The notes: generated by a model not told the origin, from the letters alone. A stretch of 64,000 nucleotides of DNA from Isochrysis galbana (GCA_018136815.1 CM030933.1:1488001-1552000), one strand, 5' to 3'; numbered from the stretch's first letter, positions 1-11,551 are shown. Made by a program: numbers and translations.

Positions 1-60
<60 letters not shown>
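1..60. repeat. (TC)n microsatellite at window edge
   Basis: Perfect TC dinucleotide array, cut by the window start and followed by an 18-bp poly-C run. Similar CT/GA arrays recur next to most gene starts in this window. Confidence 0.95.
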
Positions 61-62
<2 letters not shown>

Positions 63-872
63 CCCCCCCCCCCCCCCCTCCCTCCCTCTCTTCTCCCTCT
101 CTCTTCCTTCTCTGGTGGCCGTCCCGCCTTTGCCTTTTTTTTTTTCTGGTGGCACCCCGGTCACTCACCCTTTTTAACCACTATTGACCACCTCCCTTGG
201 CCCTTGGGTGTCCAGGGATTCCGCAGGGTGCAGCCCCCCCCCTACCTGCCCCGCCAGCCGCCTCCCCCCTCCGAACAACCCCCTCCCGCGATGCGCGCGG
301 GCATAAATAAACTTAGTTGCAGTGAGCAATAATGCATCATCAACCAAACCTGCACGTTTATATCTAAAAAGACCAAAAGCGTTCAATTATCCCCATCCCT
401 GCTGACACCTTTCATTGTCACCTGGAGGTTACTTGAGTCAACTTGACCCTTCACATGTTGAAACACACACGTGGTCTGACTCCATTCACTCGATTTGGGG
501 CAGGGTGGATATATCGTTGAAATCACGATATCTCATCCCATGTTGGTTTCCCTCCAAAGAAAATTGATCGAATTCCTACGATCGAGAATACAAACATGAT
601 AGCGGCCAAGGCGGAAGGTGCCAGGGACGCCGGCCGTGAGCGCGGCGCGTGCCCGAGCGATGGCCCCCATTGTGCGGGCACCGGCCGACCCTGAGGAGGC
701 GCTGTTGCAGAAGCTCACCACCGGTTCGCTCTTCCGTCCATCGATCCTCGAGTTCTGCCGCTCCGATCGCAGAGCGCGCACCGCGTAAATGCAGAATACA
801 GGTTTCGTTACACGTCTATAGGGTGATGGAACGGGTTTGGTCCGTGTTCTTACATAACGTCAACGTGACCTT
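61..872. other. Intergenic stretch
   Basis: Poly-C and CT-rich to about 120, then ordinary sequence without a convincing coding region. It holds one copy of a short dispersed repeat (368-481, listed separately). Confidence 0.5.
368..481. repeat. Short dispersed repeat, copy 1
   Basis: About 110 bp, nearly identical in the same orientation to 12758-12866. Both copies start near AAGACCAAAAGCG and end near CGTGGTCT, giving a short imperfect inverted terminus (AGACCA/TGGTCT). This suggests a tiny non-autonomous DNA element. No clear target duplication is visible. Confidence 0.65.
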
Positions 873-1316
873 CTAGCGTGGGAGGGTTCGCATCTTTTCT
901 TCATACAACTTACGCGATACTGACAACACCCTCTGCACCAATGTAGTTACATCGTTCTTGAAATTTTTATCTATCATAATCGTATTCAAATCATGTTCAT
1001 TTGGATTCTGAATGTTCTTCATCTGATGTTCTAACCTCTCGTTCTTGGCAATTTGCGTGAGCTGATCGTAATTAACATACCCTCTATCGAAACGCCTGAA
1101 TGATATGTATGCCCTTATGAAGTTGCCGTATTGGTCATCATCAAGCTTATTCACGAAGTCTTCGTACAGCTCCTTCTCCTTGTTGTTATTCAGAGCTCGA
1201 TCAATTTCGTACCGCCACATGTAGTTGTCGGGTGCCGTGCTCCTAAGGATATCCTTGATATTGTTCGGATTTAGTACTGTTACGTAATCTATGTCAACAT
1301 CGCTAGTGCTGGGCAT
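873..1316 (-). CDS. AT-rich ORF, unknown protein (147 aa)
   Basis: Single open frame from the ATG at 1316 to TAG at 873. The protein is rich in Asn, Asp and Lys and predicted largely helical, unlike the Ala/Pro/Arg-rich shadow ORFs elsewhere. The DNA is clearly more AT-rich than the flanking contig, with AT-ending codons (for example AAT, GAT, TTA). That argues for a foreign origin, perhaps a virus-like or mobile segment, but this is inference. I recognise no family or motif. The frame stays open upstream into a GCGTTCAATCACC minisatellite, so the start could be different. Confidence 0.45.
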   Translation of the reverse strand: MPSTSDVDIDYVTVLNPNNIKDILRSTAPDNYMWRYEIDRALNNNKEKELYEDFVNKLDDDQYGNFIRAYISFRRFDRGYVNYDQLTQIAKNERLEHQMKNIQNPNEHDLNTIMIDKNFKNDVTTLVQRVLSVSRKLYEEKMRTLPR

Positions 1317-1435
1317 GTATGATAGTATCGTATAATAGTATCGTACATATTTTTGTGTCACGCACCAACTCGAGCGGGATGCATCAGTCCTCTTGCCAAA
1401 CGAGTGGATAGCGCTACCCTCATGATCCCCACGAT

Positions 1436-1662
1436 CCTCCGCGATTGAACGCTTTTCCATGCGGTGGGGGTGATGGCGATTGAACGCGTTCCACGTGTAG
1501 GCTGATGGTGATTGAACGCTTTTTCCATGCGGTGGGGGTGATGGTGATTGAGCGCGTTCCACGTGTAGGCTGATGGTGATTGAACGCTTTTCCATGCGGT
1601 GGGTGATGGTGATTGAGCGCTTCTCGCCTAAAGAATCGCACGACTCGTGCTCGTGCAAGACG
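1436..1662 (-). repeat. GCGTTCAATCACC minisatellite
   Basis: Tandem array of an alternating unit of about 34-35 bp. On the minus strand each unit contains AAAGCGTTCAATCACCATCA and then CCTACACGTGGAACGC or CACCGCATGGAAAAGC. Three double units are present. The same motif occurs at 43437-43500 and 48410-48470. Confidence 0.8.
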
Positions 1663-2487
1663 TTGTCTATTGTAGTATTGTAGGGTCATTTCAATGTACA
1701 ATGTAAGCGAACTCGGAACTCTAGATTCAAGTTGCCAGTCGCTCCAATTATTTATCGCACGACGTTGGTGCGGCTGCTGCAATCGCGCGGGCGCGCAAGG
1801 CTGGCTTTACTCGCTCGCTCAACCTGAGAACGAGGTGCGTGGGTGAGCCCACACTTTTGACGACAACGGTGCAGCGGCTCTTCACCCACTGAGGATTTAC
1901 CTAGCATGAACTTGTGATTCGACTACTAATTAATAATGAATAATGAGCTAGAGCTAGCTATAACAATAGTGTAATAGTTTGATACGCGCACGGAGCACGG
2001 AGTACCTATGCGCGATACGTGCTGCGGTACGTGGCGCCCGGCGTACACCACATCGTATTCCCTACCCTCGGTGCACGAATCATAAATTATTCTAGTAAAC
2101 TTAGTTACGACATTTTTGCATTCAGTATACATGTTGTAAAGTGAGAAGCAAGTACAGTGACGAAGTGACGTCAGACCTAGGACCTAGGGGATGGATGAGG
2201 GTAGCGACACGGAGGTGGGGAAAAGAAAGGACACATAGGATTCGTCACACGCCATCGGTATTGATCTCTGCTCGGCTACAAGACGCCAACCAATACAGAC
2301 GCCATACGCGCCGTGTCTGTGAGCGGACGATCCATCATGTCACCGACGGTTGCGGGCACCATCAAATACTAGACCGACAACTAGATTCTATTGCAAAAGA
2401 GAGGTGGAGCCTGATAGGGTTTAGGAAATCCGGAAATCCAAGAGAGGATGAAAAAAGTCACCACTGCGGCGAAAAAGACCTTGGGAC
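1663..2487. other. Intergenic, AT-rich in part
   Basis: 1900-2140 is unusually AT-rich and contains a 68-codon minus-strand frame (1926-2132, ATG start) that I cannot support as a gene. The rest is a short non-coding stretch downstream of the ABCF gene stop. Confidence 0.4.
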
Positions 2488-5400
2488 CTACACGGCCAGA
2501 AGCGCCTCAAGCTCGTCCCACTCGGCAAAGAGCCGCTCGCTCTCAGACTCAGCCTCTTCCCTTCTTGCAAGCAGCTCTGCCGCCTTCGAGGCGTCGGAGC
2601 CAGCCTCTAGCAACTCGGCATCGATCTGGTTAATGAGTACCTCAAGATCAGCCACCTGCAAAAGCGGGCAGGGGTGGATATAGAGCACTCACATCAACCC
2701 CGATCCTTGAATATCGAGGAAACGCGAGTCCCTGAGGGAGGAGGGGAAGGGGGCTCCAACGCGTACCTTTTTTTCGATTGTTTTGATCTTCTTGGGAGCA
2801 CTGCCGCGCGCCTTTTGCTGGGCGCGGTCAAGCTTGGCTGTCACTTTATTCTCGGCGCGCACTTTGTCGGCAGCCTCTTGATTCGTCTCGGAAAGCACGC
2901 TCCCAGTTGCCACATTGACAACACCGCGATCCGAGACCGTGAAGTCAGAGTCACGCAACGATCGCTCCTCAAGAGTGATTTTCCCAGAGGAGACATAGGC
3001 AACATGAGTGCAGCGCACCGCCTCGCAAAAAGGGCGATCGTGAGAGATAACCACAATTGCACCCTCATAGTCCTCCAGCGCATCCAGCAGAGCAGCAATC
3101 TAAGGAACAAAAGGGCACAGGTAAGGCAAGCATGCATTGCAATGGGCATGATCGTCTCTCATGTGCCACAAAGACGGGCGTTGGTGATTCGCTAGAGAGC
3201 AGCCTCGTCCCACAAAAGTAACTTGGGAGCGTCCGTAGCGTAATAATGCCGCCGGCACTCACCGATTCGACGTCAAGGTGATTCGTCGGCTCATCAAGAA
3301 GAAGAACGTTGCACGGAGTCAGGCAAAAGGCGGCAAGTGCCACCCGTGCCTTCTCGCCACCTGAAAGGGTCCCAATTTCTCGCAGGGCTTTGTCGCCGCT
3401 GAGCCCTAGCGCGCCGATGACGCTTCGGCAGCGTTCGTCTGATACGTCTGGCTGCCGCATCCGCACCTGACGTAAGGAGCAATCAAGGTGTCAAGCGCAC
3501 GATGACTGGCCATATCTCAGCAACGGCTTAAAGCCTGAAGGGCGTGCCAAAATGAAAGAATGTGTCAGAGAACGTTGCCCACCGTCTCAGCTACGTACTC
3601 AGCCGCCTTGGCGTCTTGAGGCAACTCTTGCGCCAAATCCTGCGCAAAGAAACCCAGCGCAAGCCGGTCGTCTTCGAGCCGCTCGCCCGAAACCAAGGGT
3701 AGCGTGCCCGCGAGCGAGCGAAGGAGCGTTGATTTACCGGCGCCATTCGGACCTGGAAATGATGACAGGAGCACGGCGTCAGGTTGGGACAGTCAGGCGG
3801 AATGGCGTCTTGTACCGGCGCTATGAACGGGGAAGGAGACGTATCCAAAACAACTAGGTGGATCATCTGTCAAGGGCGGTTGGCAGAGAGCACCAGAACA
3901 CGATTGGCGCAGGGCTTGCAAGGGCAAGAGGCAAGAGCAGTAAGTACCTCTTATAATAAGTCGCATGCCCTTGCTGATCGGGAGCGTCGCTGAGCTCAAA
4001 ATATCTTGCGTTGCCTGCTGGTGGCGCAAGGTTGCGTCGCGGAGAGCAAGGGGCAATTCACCGCATGATGGCGGCTCCGCGATTTTGAGACGAGGCCGGT
4101 AGCGCTCGCCGGAAATGAGCTGCTTGGCTGCCTCCATGTTCTTGGCGAGCTTGGCGAGCTTGCCTTGCCGGTCCTTGGCCTGCTTGGCTTTTGACGCCTT
4201 AGCGCCCATGCGGTCAATAAAATCCTAAAAGCCATTCGGGCAGGGCACCACGGTTGAATCGAAGGCCAGCAATGTGCGGAGGCGTTTACACAGTGGGCGC
4301 ACACACCGCGCAAGAATAACGATAAGTCAATGACCCACGGTGTGGCAGCGCGAATCCAAAAAAAAGGCTCCGGCCCCCATGCGCTGAGTGTACACCATTA
4401 AGCCACTACCAAACAGAGGGCAAGAACGCATCGCACCTGCATCTTCTTGCGTTCCCTCTCCTGGGCCTCGACAGTTGCGACCGCACGAGCCTGCCGCTCG
4501 GCGCGCTCCTCCTTAAATTTGGATAATTTCACCGACTTATACAGCTCAAGGCGGCCTCCAACCACCTACGGAAGGATCAGTGCACCATCCCTTGTGGTCA
4601 TGACAGTGAGCACTTCCACTGCAGCTCAAATTTTGGATACACGATTTGTTCCGTCCGGGAGCGCAGTGCTTGCTCATGGCGGAGGCTCACCTCTGCAATC
4701 GAGTCGGCAGCAGCGGAGACGAAGCCCTCGTCGTGAGAAACGACCAAGACGGTGCCTGCGTATGAACCGACATACTCGCCTAGCCATTGGCGGGCTGATG
4801 CATCTAGATGATTGGTTGGCTCATCCAGAATGAGGAGCTCTGGGTCCGAGAGAAGTAGGCGGGCGAGCCTACATACAAAGGAGAGATAGATGGGGTGAAC
4901 AAGGTTCATCGCACAGCCTAGTGAGAGATCTGAGTAAGGCTAAGGAGCTTCTGATTTGATGGGGAAAGCGTGGATCCTGCGGCATGGCCATCGTACCCAA
5001 TGCGCATCTGCCAGCCCCCTGAGAAGGTGTTGCAAGGCTGGTCAAACTCCTCTTGCTTAAATCCGAGACCGGTGAGGACGCGCGCCACCTTGGCGTCCAC
5101 CGAGTAGCCACCAGAAGCTTCAAAGGCGGCAGTCGCTGCCTCAAGCCGTTCCAATTCGCACTCGGCGCCCGTGGTACACGCGGCCTCTGCTGCCTCAAGC
5201 TCAGCTTTGGCGGTTTGGTAATCGCCCATCCGCGACATGACTTCCTCGCGGACGGTCAAGGTTGAGCCTGAGACGGCCGTCTGGGTTTACCAAAAGAAAG
5301 CAAGTATGGATGTCAGTTCGTCCCGCGACGGAAGAGAGCGCATGGATCTCAATCTGGCACTGTTTTCACCTGCTCAAGCATCCCTAACCTGAGCCCTTCA

Positions 5401-6077
5401 TCGACAGCAATTTCCATGTCGGCGTAATCGTCCCTGCGGGCGGCCGCAGCGATAGCGCGTAGTAATGTAGACTTGCCAGCACCGTTCCCACCCAAGAGCG
5501 CCCATCGCTCGTTGGGCATTATCTGTAAATTGAAACAAGGGATAGGATGGGGTGCTCAAGAGTTTCATCGTTGGTATCGTTTCAGGCGCATGTTACCAAC
5601 CTTAGCTCATGAGATCAAGAGATCTAGTAATTGGCACAATGGACACGCGTGGATGGGTGGCCATCTTGCACGGATCAGAAGCGAATATTTGGCTGGATTC
5701 AATGGCTTCTCGTCAGTGGACCTCCGACTGGGGCGGCCACAATTTCCTCATTTCCGTGGCTCAATCAGCCGCGCTTGGCGCAAATAGACGGGCAATGTTT
5801 TGGGAGGAAGGGCACACGCACAAGTAGGCGAGCACCTCGGGAAGAAATGCATGGTGCAATAATGAGCGGAACTGGGCAACAAAGAGCGCACCTGCCAGTT
5901 GACGTCGAGAATGAGCGGCGCTGAGCCAGCCCATACGTCAAGCCCTCGAATCTGCAGGGCTGCACCGCCGAGATTTGCACCCATACATACAGCAGGTGCC
6001 CTTTGAGCTGCGCATGGGCTGCGCAAAGCCGGCCGGAGCGTGAGGGCGCCCAGCACAAGGAGCTGTGTGCACGCCAT
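2488..6077 (-). CDS. ABC-F family ATPase, ten exons
   Basis: Twin-ATPase ABC-F protein without membrane segments; the family acts on ribosomes. Exons (minus-strand order): 6077-5892, 5522-5370, 5280-4997, 4868-4691, 4565-4437, 4224-3948, 3752-3583, 3466-3263, 3099-2767, 2655-2488. All nine introns are GT-AG (89-369 bp) and phases agree, giving 693 aa. Domain 1: Walker [10 protein letters not shown], signature FSGGWQMR, Walker [13 protein letters not shown], switch VVSHD. A charged linker follows. Domain 2: [35 protein letters not shown]. The C-terminus is a coiled coil (about the last 60 aa). The N-terminus ([20 protein letters not shown]) resembles a signal or plastid-targeting sequence, so a plastid location is possible (inference). 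Closest in style to plant and algal ABCF proteins. Upstream is a long GA/CT tract. Confidence 0.93.
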
Positions 6078-6880
6078 TCGGCGATGAGAGAGAAGGGTGT
6101 GTGTGGGCAGAAGACGGGCGAGAGATCGAGGGAGGGAGGGAGCGCTGCCCCACAGCAAAAGGGAGAGCGAGAGAGAGGCAGAGGCAGAGTATGAAAGAGG
6201 TGGGGGGGGGGGGGGGGGCAGGCGTGGAGAGAGAGACGAGAGGAAGGTATGGAGAGCGCGCAGCTGCGCCACGGCCGGGGGAGAGGGGTCGAGAGAGAGA
6301 GAGGGAGAGGGAGTGACCGGGGGTAGGTGGGAGGATGGGAGGGGGTGGGGATGGGCGAGAGAGAAGAGAGGAGAGAGGAAATAAGAGAAAGGAAAGACGA
6401 GATCAGGGCGAGAGAGGGAGGGAAGTGAGAGGGGAGTGAGAGGAGGATGTGAGGGGAGAGAAACCAGGGAAATAAAGAGATGCTGGTCAGTTGAGAGAGA
6501 GAAAGAGAGGGGGGGGGGGGGGAAGAAGACAGGGAGGAGAGGAGAAGAGAGAGAGAAAAGGGGCGGGGGGGGGGGCGAGTGGGTGCGAGCCTCGTGGCGA
6601 TTGCCCCGCGCCACTTTTACTCGTAGAAAGGGGCGAGGCTCGCACAACTGGCCCGGCCGGAGGAGAGGCCGGAGAGGGAGAAGGAGAAGGAGGGGCCGGC
6701 GAGGGAGAAGGAGAGGGAGGAGAGGCCGGCGAGGGAGAACAAGAGGCCGACGGAGAAGAAGAAGAGGTGACAGATCGAGCTTGACCACTGGCCAGTGGCT
6801 CGATCTCTCGATATGCGAAGATACGGAAGAGGTACGATTGGCGGTAGGCGGTAAGCGCGGCAGGAGCAGAGGAGAGAGGA
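6078..6880. promoter_or_regulatory. Purine-rich upstream region of the ABCF gene
   Basis: About 800 bp of GA/G-rich sequence on the plus strand, so CT/C-rich on the coding strand of the ABCF gene. It contains poly-G runs at about 6200 and 6510. No coding sequence: open frames on both strands are low-complexity shadows. It probably spans the promoter and 5' leader. Confidence 0.45.
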
Positions 6881-6974
6881 GAGGGATGGAATGGCAGGCT
6901 TGACCACCTCCTCAGAAGAGGAAGGCGGGAGGACGGGCTTGGGTGAGGACGGAGCGGGCATGGCTTGGCCCCGG

Positions 6975-7085
6975 CCAGGTTTTCGCGATTTTTTTTTCAA
7001 AATTTGGGTCAGCTCGAAGAAAAAAATTTTGACCGAAACTTGGGCGCGAAGCCAAGGGATCAAGCGCGAAATTTGGGGTCACGGG
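6975..7085 (+). repeat. Dispersed AAATTT-type repeat, copy 1
   Basis: Contains TTTTTTTTTCAAAATTTGGG and GCGAAATTTGGGG. Similar blocks in reverse orientation occur at 35500-35640 and, more weakly, at 34735-34860. Function unknown. Confidence 0.5.
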
Positions 7086-7208
7086 GCGGGGCGCTGGCGC
7101 GCTGGGTGGGGGCGCCGGCGCGGGAGAGTGCAGGGGGTGGGGCGGTGTGAGGGCTGGGGCTGGGGGTGGAGGGGCGAGACGACAGGGGGGGTGTCCGCCG
7201 CGGAGAGT

Positions 7209-7892
7209 ATGAGCAGGAGCATGCGCAAGCGGCCTCGAGTCGTCGTCGACGACTCGAACGACGAGGACTGCGACGAGGACGAGGACGACCATGTGACGAG
7301 TAAAGACTCGAACGACTCGGACTCGGACGACTTGCTGGAGGTCTCTGTGCGTGCGGCAAGGGAGGATGGGCAGGAGCAGGCGGACAGGCGGACAGCACGA
7401 CAAGGGAGGATCGAGCACGGCGCAGCCGTGCGCGAGGCGGCACTGCACCTGACACAGCCCCAGAATCCCCCTCCACCGCAACAGGCATTCCGTTTGCAGT
7501 GGGGCAAGCCGTCTTGCACTCCTCGTTGGGCGAGTGTGTGGTGGTGGAGGCAGCACGTGAACACGACGGCAGGGTGCGCATGCGATGGGAAACGAAAAGG
7601 GGCAGTGGTCCTGCTGCCGAGCTGCGCACCAACTTTCGACTTTCGATTGGTGCCGACGTCGCTGGCAAAGATAGGTTTGCGGCGCTCTCCGCGGCTTTCC
7701 GACGCTCCGCGGATGCGCCGTGGGATCTTTGGAGTAGAGCTTCCAGAATTGGCGGCGCATGAGCGAGAGCGAAAGAAGAAGATGAAGCCGCCGCCATTGG
7801 GGGTTCGGGGTCGAAACCAAGCTGCGCGAATTTCGAAAGAAACAAAGGTAACTGTCTCCCAGCGCCTCAGAGAATTCCCTGATGAGAGCCTC
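7209..7892 (+). pseudogene. Damaged member of an unknown two-copy family (copy A)
   Basis: Starts at an ATG with a basic MSRSMRKR head, then an acidic block rich in Asp/Ser (DDSNDEDCDEDEDD). A middle segment in a second frame (about 7480-7700) carries VGQAVLHSSLGECVVVEA, and a basic C-terminal segment (ELAAHERERKKKMK) returns to the first frame. The same order, acidic N-terminus, VG-x-x-V-x-H-x-x-LG segment, basic HER-x-R tail, is found at 40672-42622. I recognise no named domain; the central segment resembles a small Tudor/SH3-like barrel. Two frame changes make an intact product unlikely unless an intron is missed. The 3' end abuts a retroelement fragment at 7893. Confidence 0.5.
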
Positions 7893-8049
7893 CTGTCGAG
7901 TCGAGCGGAGCCGGAGGGCTCTGAGCCACTCCGTCGCGAGCAGCACCGGCGGCTAGCGCGGCGCTTTGGCCCTCCTCCCCACCGGGAGTCGGATGAATGA
8001 AATTCTGGACTGGGTCGGGCAACCCCATTTGGGTGTCTGGACGGGGAAC

Positions 8050-9500
8050 AACGGCCGTCGGCCGAAGACCATAAGTGTCAGGCGGAGACCATAAAACGTC
8101 CACATATTCGTTGATGTAAACGCGTGTAGGGCTGCAGGGGAAAGGTGGCTGGGTGATTTTGTGATGTGATGAACTTCATCCTGTGTTGAATGATCCTTCC
8201 CTCATGTTGTACAACCACACATTATACATTATATCACAAGACACACGTTGCGCCACTAACTACCAAAAGACCACTACAATTTACGGCTACCAAAGCCGCA
8301 TGCGCCTCGCCAACTCATAGTCTCTGAGCACATTCTCCCCTGCCTCCATTTGCGCAAGTTGGCGAGCTCGTTGTGCTCTCCGACGCTCAGCTGATGCTTG
8401 CTCCTCTGCAAGCAAAGCTGATTTCCTGCGAGCATGCTCCAAGTCAGACAATGATGGCGGAAAAGGAGGACTGTGAGGTGACCGCCCTCGCCTGTGCGAC
8501 CGCCCTCGTTCACGCGACTGCCCTCGTTCTAGGGACCGACTTCTCTCACATGACGGCCGCGATTGCCCTCTCCAATGCAACGACGACAGCCCTTGCTCAC
8601 GCAACCGCCCTCCCTCAGACGCCCTCCCTCGCTCGTTCGACCACCCTCGCCTGCACAACCACCCTTGCTCAAGTGACCGCCCTGCTCGCTCACATGACCG
8701 CCTTCGCTTGCGCGACCGCCCTCGCTCTCTCGACCTCCCTCGCTCGCTCGACCGCCCTCGCTCGCTCGACCACCCTCGCTCGCTCGACCACCCTCGCTCG
8801 CTCGACCGCCCTCTCCCACGCGACCGCCCTCCCTCGCGCGACCGCCCTCTCTCACGTGACCGCCCTCGATCGCTCGACCGCCCTCGCCGGTATGACCATG
8901 ACCGCCCTCGTTGTGCCTTCTCGCGCTCGTGCTCGCGTCGTGCCATCCCGTGCTCCAGTGCCTTCTCGCGCTCCTTGAGCGTCTTTTCCCACTCCTTGTG
9001 TGCAGCCTCTTGCTCTTTGGCCTCTCGCTCTTTGGTCTCTTTGGCCTCTCGCTCTTGTGCCTCGCGCTTATCGCACGCCTCTCGCTCGCGCGCCTCTCGC
9101 TCGCGCGTCTCTCGCCCACGCGCCTCTCGCTCACGCGTCTCTCGCCCACGCGCCTCTTGCTTGCGCGCCTCTCCCCCTCGGTCTGCATCCCTCCCTGCCG
9201 CTCCTCCGTAGCAACAGCATCCTCCGCGTGCGAGCATGCGACCGACAGCGCAGACGCCAACCCGCCGCACGTGGAACTGCGCAGCCGTCGCGCGCCGCAG
9301 ACGTGCACATCTGGGGGGTTTGCCACCCATCCAGATGGTACCCGTCTGACGATGCGGGCGGCGGGGCAGCAGCAGCATGGGGACCAGTTGGGGGGGGGGG
9401 GGGCAGCGGCGGCGGACCGGTGGAGGGAAGACCAGATGCCATGTCATAATGTAAAAATAAACCATAAACCGATACTTATGGTCTTCGGCCGACGGCCGTT
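8050..9500 (-). mobile_element. 1.45-kb TIR transposon inside the retroelement fragment
   Basis: Ends are perfect 27-bp inverted repeats beginning AACGGCCGTCGGCCGAAG. They are flanked by GAAC at 8046-8049 and 9501-9504. The uninterrupted sequence at 60620-60640 has a single GAAC at that point, which confirms the insertion and a 4-bp TSD (the target is a GAACGAAC tandem, so length is slightly ambiguous). It carries one long minus-strand ORF but no recognisable transposase, so it is probably non-autonomous. Confidence 0.9.
8287..9447 (-). CDS. RS-rich coiled-coil protein of the TIR element
   Basis: 386 aa from the ATG at 9447 (an in-frame ATG also lies at 9465) to TAG at 8287, within the TIR element. 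After a Pro/Arg-rich head there is a charged coiled-coil-like block of REREAR-type repeats (about residues 90-170). Then come many tandem RSRERGRS/RSSERG units (about 175-310), and a well-formed helical tail (SALLAEEQASAERRRAQR through ENVLRDYELARRMRLW). The tail has balanced, non-repetitive composition, which supports real coding. RS repeats are typical of splicing-related and RNA-binding proteins, but no RNA-binding domain is seen. No DDE/DDD catalytic pattern is visible. Function unknown. Confidence 0.5.
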   Translation of the reverse strand: MTWHLVFPPPVRRRCPPPPQLVPMLLLPRRPHRQTGTIWMGGKPPRCARLRRATAAQFHVRRVGVCAVGRMLARGGCCCYGGAAGRDADRGGEARKQEARGRETREREARGRETREREAREREACDKREAQEREAKETKEREAKEQEAAHKEWEKTLKEREKALEHGMARREHEREKAQRGRSWSYRRGRSSDRGRSRERGRSREGGRSRGRGRSSERGWSSERGWSSERGRSSERGRSRERGRSRKRRRSCERAGRSLEQGWLCRRGWSNERGRASEGGRLREQGLSSLHWRGQSRPSCERSRSLERGQSRERGRSHRRGRSPHSPPFPPSLSDLEHARRKSALLAEEQASAERRRAQRARQLAQMEAGENVLRDYELARRMRLW

Positions 9501-10670
9501 GAACGAACGGCGAACGAAGGGCTGTGGGGCGGCGAGGCGCTCCTAGCGGCCCTAGTGTGTTGGGTTTTAAGAGATTGTTAGACCTACAAAGAACTCTTCC
9601 CTCAGGGAGGGAGTCTAGGCTGCTTGAGTGCAGCGACGCAGCGAACAACGACGGACAACGAAGCCGAGAACAACAGGTTACACCGACTCACGAACACACC
9701 GGAATCATTCACCCAAACCAAGCAAATTATCAAGCAACCGCGACCCCAAATCACCGATAACTCAAACACGTCACGAGAGACGGAGAGAGAGAGCGAGAGA
9801 GAGAGAGACTCCGCAGCGACGGCCGGAGCGTGTCTCCGTTGTAACTTCCCACGTAGCGGAGAGTCCGAAGGGGAGCGTCCTGTCGCGCGACCACGGCGAT
9901 CACTTTGGATACAGATCGCGACGAGATATCTTCACGACCGAATAAATCTTGCCGTTGAGCGTGAACCTTCTAGACGCTTCTAACGAACAACCCTGAGTAG
10001 CAACCAAGGGGAAGAAACACCAAAGGGGCCAAGGGCTTGCATGTAACTTGCATCAAGGGGAAAGATTCCCTCACCTAAGAAGCGAACCTACACCGATCTC
10101 CAAGGGGAGATGGCAAATTAAACCTCAAATCTCGAGCGGATAGAGCAACCGACTCGCTCGCCAAAACCTTGACCGAGAAGAAAGAAGCAAGGACCTACAA
10201 GCCAAGGGTAGCGGACCTAGGGAATGTGAGAGGAAATTTCCGAACGCCAACGCCAAACGCCGGAAGGCAACGAAACCCTAACCAAGCCAAGCGGAACCTA
10301 CGAAGAACAGGCCTGGACGACAACGAAAGTGAAAGTGAGCAAGTCCCAAGCAAGAACCGGAACTCAACAAGAAACAACAAGCCTTGCAAGAAGCTAAACA
10401 AGCCTTCACAAGGTAACCCGAGAGCCTGAGACAAGCGCGCGGCGAGTGACAGGCGACCTGGCTCCTTTGGGTCAAGATTACCCGAAAGGAGGAAACCTGG
10501 AATCTAGACTTGACAAACAGGCTAGACGGAACGAAACGAGAACTCGAATTCTAGATCGCTAGGGACGAACCCTACCAACCTAGATGTACCTGAGCTTCGC
10601 CGTGTGGCCGCACGACGAAGGACCTGGAAATAAGAGCCTAGAAATCGCATCATCTAGGATGAATGCGACA

Positions 10671-11111
10671 CCTCCGCATCTCAGCCGGAAGCTTGTTCTG
10701 TGCTGCATGCAAGTCGTCACTTGCCAACATCAAGAGCTCCATAAAGGCGCACATTTCGGGCGGTAAACACAAAGGCGCCCTGGCGAGCTTCAACGTAAGG
10801 TGTCGTTCCGTCAATTGTGGGACATCAGTCGAATTGAGCGATCGAATATCCACAGTTGTATATGTAGCGTTATTTTAAAATTAAATGCAGACTAGCGTAA
10901 CAACTTATTTTCCCTGCTTTCCCGCGGCGCGTGTCCCCCCCCCCTCCCCCGCGGGGGCGCCGTGTCGGCGCTTTTCCCCTGTGTGGACAACTACATTATT
11001 TGCCCATGGCACCTGTGATTACTTGTAATTATGGACACGGCGCGATGTGCATCGCCCCCCCGGAGACGCCGTTTACGTAAAGTAGCCATATAAGAGATGT
11101 TTGTGTGCCCT

Positions 11112-11142
<31 letters not shown>

Positions 11143-11225
11143 TGGCCCGACCCCGCCGCGCCCCCCGCCTCCGACGCGCGAGATCGTGAGAAAAAAATGG
11201 GACAGCTCATAGTATAGTAGTAAAG
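10671..11225. other. Intergenic
   Basis: Non-coding between the LTR end and the GA-rich leader of the next gene. It contains GC-rich patches and a 23-bp poly-G run near 11113-11135. Confidence 0.5.
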
Positions 11226-11376
11226 TGGAGAGCCGCAGGTGTACTTTACAACTATTGTGCGTGAGAGAGGGGCGGGAGGGGGAGATCCTCAGAGGCGGAG
11301 GAGAGAGAGGAGAGAGAGAGAGGAGAGAAGAAAGAAGACGGGAGAACAGCGAGGCAAGGAGAGGAGCGGGGGATCA

Positions 11377-11551
<175 letters not shown>

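Larger units (their letters stand above)
7893..10670 (-). mobile_element. 5' fragment of the Ty3-type element, split by a TIR element
   Basis: 7893-8049 plus 9501-10670 match 60475-61808 of the large retrotransposon, in the same orientation: start of Gag, leader and LTR. The outer end is GAATGCGACA at 10670, so the element begins TGTCGC. Only the 5' part of the retroelement is present; everything 3' of the first ~50 Gag codons is missing. A 1451-bp TIR element (8050-9500) is inserted. Confidence 0.85.

Noticed and set aside
5748-6788. Long minus-strand ORF rich in Leu/Pro/Ser
   Set aside because: Low-complexity translation of a GA/CT tract overlapping the first ABCF exon in another frame.
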